A DNA stretch of 9,007 bases, from positions 1 to 9,007 of the forward strand of contig CALAUL010000079.1 in NCBI GenBank assembly GCA_937892255.1, read 5' to 3'. Of the stretch, positions 7,233-9,007 are shown in pieces. Source of the DNA: an uncultured Bacteroidales bacterium. Lineage in GTDB: Bacteria; Bacteroidota; Bacteroidia; Bacteroidales; Marinilabiliaceae. A program made the translations under genes and the position numbers. The notes below the pieces were generated by a model, which saw only the letters and a program-made list of their open reading frames with translations, was not told the DNA's origin and did not search any database. Numbering within the stretch: position 1 is the first letter of the stretch; each line of letters opens with the position of its first letter.

Positions 7233-8267
7233 TTAGTTCATTATTCTAAATATAAGTTCTTTGAGCAGGTCGCCAGAAGAAGTTGCAGGAAAGGCATAGC
7301 CTTTTGAGCGCATATCATATTCTCGCAGTAGACCTATCACTTCAAAGCATTTACGCGCTGAGTAGTTGCGCGCTGCTGGCTGATAGAACTTTGTTATGGA
7401 GTAAGGTTTCTCACCCAACACTTTAGAAATCTCATCTACAGAGCTTTTGCTGTATATGTAGTGATATGTGAAGAGTTTCTGAAACACACCGAAGAGATAA
7501 GCAACGACTTGTTGTATAGGATGTTCTTTTTCATTGCGAGCATAGACATTCAGAATGAAATTCACTTTTGCGACATTTCTGAAAGCTATGGCGTCACGAA
7601 GTTCCCAAACGTTATAATCCTTGCTAACGCCTACATTGCCTACCACCATATCTACCGTGATGACCTTGGTTGTTGTTCCGCATGCCGTTTGGAGCTTTTC
7701 GATGGCAGACACTAACATTGACATGTTCACACCGATATATTCGGTCATCAGCACGACGGCTTTGTCTTCTATCTTATAGCCTTGTGATGCTACGTAACTC
7801 TTAATCCAACTCTCTACCTGATAGTCTTTTATCGGTTGCGACTCCATCACAGCTCCTACTTTATCGAAGGCCTTCATTATGCTTATGCGCTTGTCGATAG
7901 TGCCGTACTTGTAACAGAGCACCAATACCGTTGACGGCATGGGATTTTCAAGGTATTTGGCAAAAGGAGCGAGTTTGTCGGCAAAGCTCTTATGGCTCTC
8001 TCCTTCGAGCGACTGAATTTCACGCACCATCACCAGACGACGCTCTCCAAGCGGATACTGCATAGCTTCATGTACAATATCTACGGCATTTGTGTCTTTG
8101 CCATAGAAGATTGTCTGATTAAAGGCCTTATCTGCTTCGCTCAAACAATGTTCTTCTATATAATCGGCTATGACATCTATAAAGTAGGGTTCAGCCCCCA
8201 TAAGCAGATAGACAGGTCTGTAAATGCCTTGTTCCAGCTCGCGTTTTATCTCTTCGAATGTAATCAT
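7233..8267 (-). CDS. holA: DNA polymerase III subunit delta (clamp loader)
   Basis: A 344-residue protein of normal length for delta. The N-terminal region (RPVYLLMGAEPYFIDVIADYI, about 17-37) is the conserved start of the AAA-like domain, which lacks a functional P-loop, as expected for this subunit. An internal YPLGERRLVMVREI stretch (71-84) and a C-terminal collar-type helical domain (about 217-344: NVWELRDAIAFRN through LLKELIFRIMN) complete the family pattern. Known role: delta opens the beta sliding clamp as part of the delta/delta-prime/tau clamp loader during replication. The ATG at 8267 gives the family-like N-terminus MITFEEIKREL and lies 14 bp after the amn stop, with a weak purine stretch (AGGG) in the gap. 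The tight spacing implies co-transcription with amn and mutS. Confidence 0.95.
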   Translation of the reverse strand: MITFEEIKRELEQGIYRPVYLLMGAEPYFIDVIADYIEEHCLSEADKAFNQTIFYGKDTNAVDIVHEAMQYPLGERRLVMVREIQSLEGESHKSFADKLAPFAKYLENPMPSTVLVLCYKYGTIDKRISIMKAFDKVGAVMESQPIKDYQVESWIKSYVASQGYKIEDKAVVLMTEYIGVNMSMLVSAIEKLQTACGTTTKVITVDMVVGNVGVSKDYNVWELRDAIAFRNVAKVNFILNVYARNEKEHPIQQVVAYLFGVFQKLFTYHYIYSKSSVDEISKVLGEKPYSITKFYQPAARNYSARKCFEVIGLLREYDMRSKGYAFPATSSGDLLKELIFRIMN

Positions 8268-8281
8268 CGATACCCTGTTGC

Positions 8282-9007
8282 TTAGTATTTGAGGTGCTTC
8301 ACCGAATGTCCGTTTTGTGCTATCTCGCGCAACGCTGCCACACCTATCATGATATGAGGCTTAACGTAGTTGGCTGTCACTTTATTGTCAAGTTCTGCTG
8401 TTTTTATGCCTTCAGGTATCATCGGTTGATCGCTGACAAGGAGCAATGCGCCCACGGGTATCTCGTTATGGAAGCCCACTGTAAATATCGTAGCGGTCTC
8501 CATGTCTACTGCCATAGCTCGCAACTGTTCGAGCTTGCGTTTGAATGTGTCGTCATGTTCCCACACACGGCGGTTTGTTGTGTAGACCGTTCCCGTCCAG
8601 TAGTCGCAACCGAAGTCACGTATAGACGATGACACAGCACGTTGCAACGAGAAGGCCGGGAGAGCCGGTAATTCGGGCGGGAAATAGTCATTAGATGTAC
8701 CATCTCCGCGTATAGCCGCTATGGGCAAAATAAAATCACCTATCTTGTTTTTCGTTTTCAATCCGCCACACTTTCCAAGAAACAGCACTGCCTTTGGCTG
8801 TATAGCCGTGAGTAAGTCCATTATCGTTGCGGCATTGGGACTGCCCATGCCGAAGTTGATGATAATCACCTCTTGCGTTGCGGCATTGGGCATATTGCCA
8901 TACAACATAGGCACATTAAACTCTTCGGCAAACATCTCCACGTAGTTCATGAAGTTTGTCAAAAGTACATATTTAGGAAACTCATCTATGGTTCTTCCCG
9001 TGTAACG
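8282..9007 (-). CDS. amn: AMP nucleosidase (5' end cut by window edge)
   Basis: 241 residues are visible, in frame and open to the window edge. They belong to the purine nucleoside phosphorylase/Mtan fold as seen in the short Bacteroidota AMP nucleosidases of about 255-260 residues. Counting from the first visible codon, the nucleotide-binding stretches are NFGMGSPNAATIMDLL (51-66) and FLGKCGG (76-82). Then come a TTNRRVWEHDD block (143-153), the DMETATIF motif (168-175) with the Met-Glu pair that contacts ribose, and SDQP (192-195) with the likely catalytic Asp. Known reaction: AMP plus water gives adenine plus ribose 5-phosphate. A TTG at 8962 could be mistaken for the start, but the 15 codons upstream (RYTGRTIDEFPKYVL) match the family, so the true start lies beyond 9007, probably fewer than 20 codons away. 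It is the first visible gene of the amn-holA-mutS run. Confidence 0.94.
   Translation of the reverse strand, partial: RYTGRTIDEFPKYVLLTNFMNYVEMFAEEFNVPMLYGNMPNAATQEVIIINFGMGSPNAATIMDLLTAIQPKAVLFLGKCGGLKTKNKIGDFILPIAAIRGDGTSNDYFPPELPALPAFSLQRAVSSSIRDFGCDYWTGTVYTTNRRVWEHDDTFKRKLEQLRAMAVDMETATIFTVGFHNEIPVGALLLVSDQPMIPEGIKTAELDNKVTANYVKPHIMIGVAALREIAQNGHSVKHLKY

Noticed and set aside
7233..9007. Apparently higher G+C in amn and parts of holA than in mutS, considered as a sign of transfer.
   Set aside because: Hand counts on a few lines gave about 43-55% against 40-50%, an overlap too large to mean anything; gene content is core and housekeeping.
1..9007. Search for tRNA or rRNA genes, insertion sequences, attachment sites, phage or toxin-antitoxin genes.
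   Set aside because: Nothing supportable was seen; nearly all the sequence is accounted for by the seven genes and one regulatory region.

Overview
The window looks like ordinary chromosomal DNA of an anaerobic Bacteroidota, most likely the order Bacteroidales. The clues are the close likeness of the AMP nucleosidase and the two-permease HlyD/ABC/FtsX export module to what that group carries, A/T-rich sequence rather than Shine-Dalgarno sites ahead of most starts, and the MutS P-loop variant ending GKSA. The genus cannot be fixed from this sequence. All seven genes lie on the minus strand, so the window is read from high to low coordinates.

Upstream block (9007 to about 4512): amn (AMP nucleosidase, 5' end cut by the window edge), holA (DNA polymerase III delta, clamp loader) and mutS (mismatch recognition). 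They are 14 and 29 bp apart and probably co-transcribed. A hairpin followed by a T-rich run at 4512-4551, just after mutS, is a convincing intrinsic terminator. HolA and MutS both act with the sliding clamp, and MutS carries a visible clamp-binding motif near its C-terminus.

Intergenic region (4331-4575): this 245-bp stretch is the only sizeable non-coding DNA and the most interesting part of the window. Reading toward the next gene, it holds the mutS terminator, a cluster of GTGTTCG/GTGTCCG half-sites (four direct copies spaced by near-integral helical turns plus one inverted copy forming a dyad) at 4449-4507, and then a -24/-12 element of sigma-54 type at 4367-4381. That element is overlapped by a second dyad at 4370-4398. 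The geometry is that of a sigma-54 promoter with an upstream activator-binding region about 95-150 bp before the inferred transcription start.

Downstream block (4330 to 1): a tripartite-type export operon made of a HlyD/MacA-like periplasmic adaptor, a LolD/MacB-like ATPase, and two successive FtsX-type permeases, the second cut by the left edge. The two different permeases plus the ATPase would form the inner-membrane pump and the adaptor would link it to an outer-membrane channel outside the window. The substrate cannot be read from the sequence. I infer that an NtrC-type regulator switches the operon on, but no regulator gene is present here.

No RNA gene, mobile element, CRISPR array or phage signature was seen. 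The genes are conventional. The regulatory architecture at 4367-4507 is the part worth following up.
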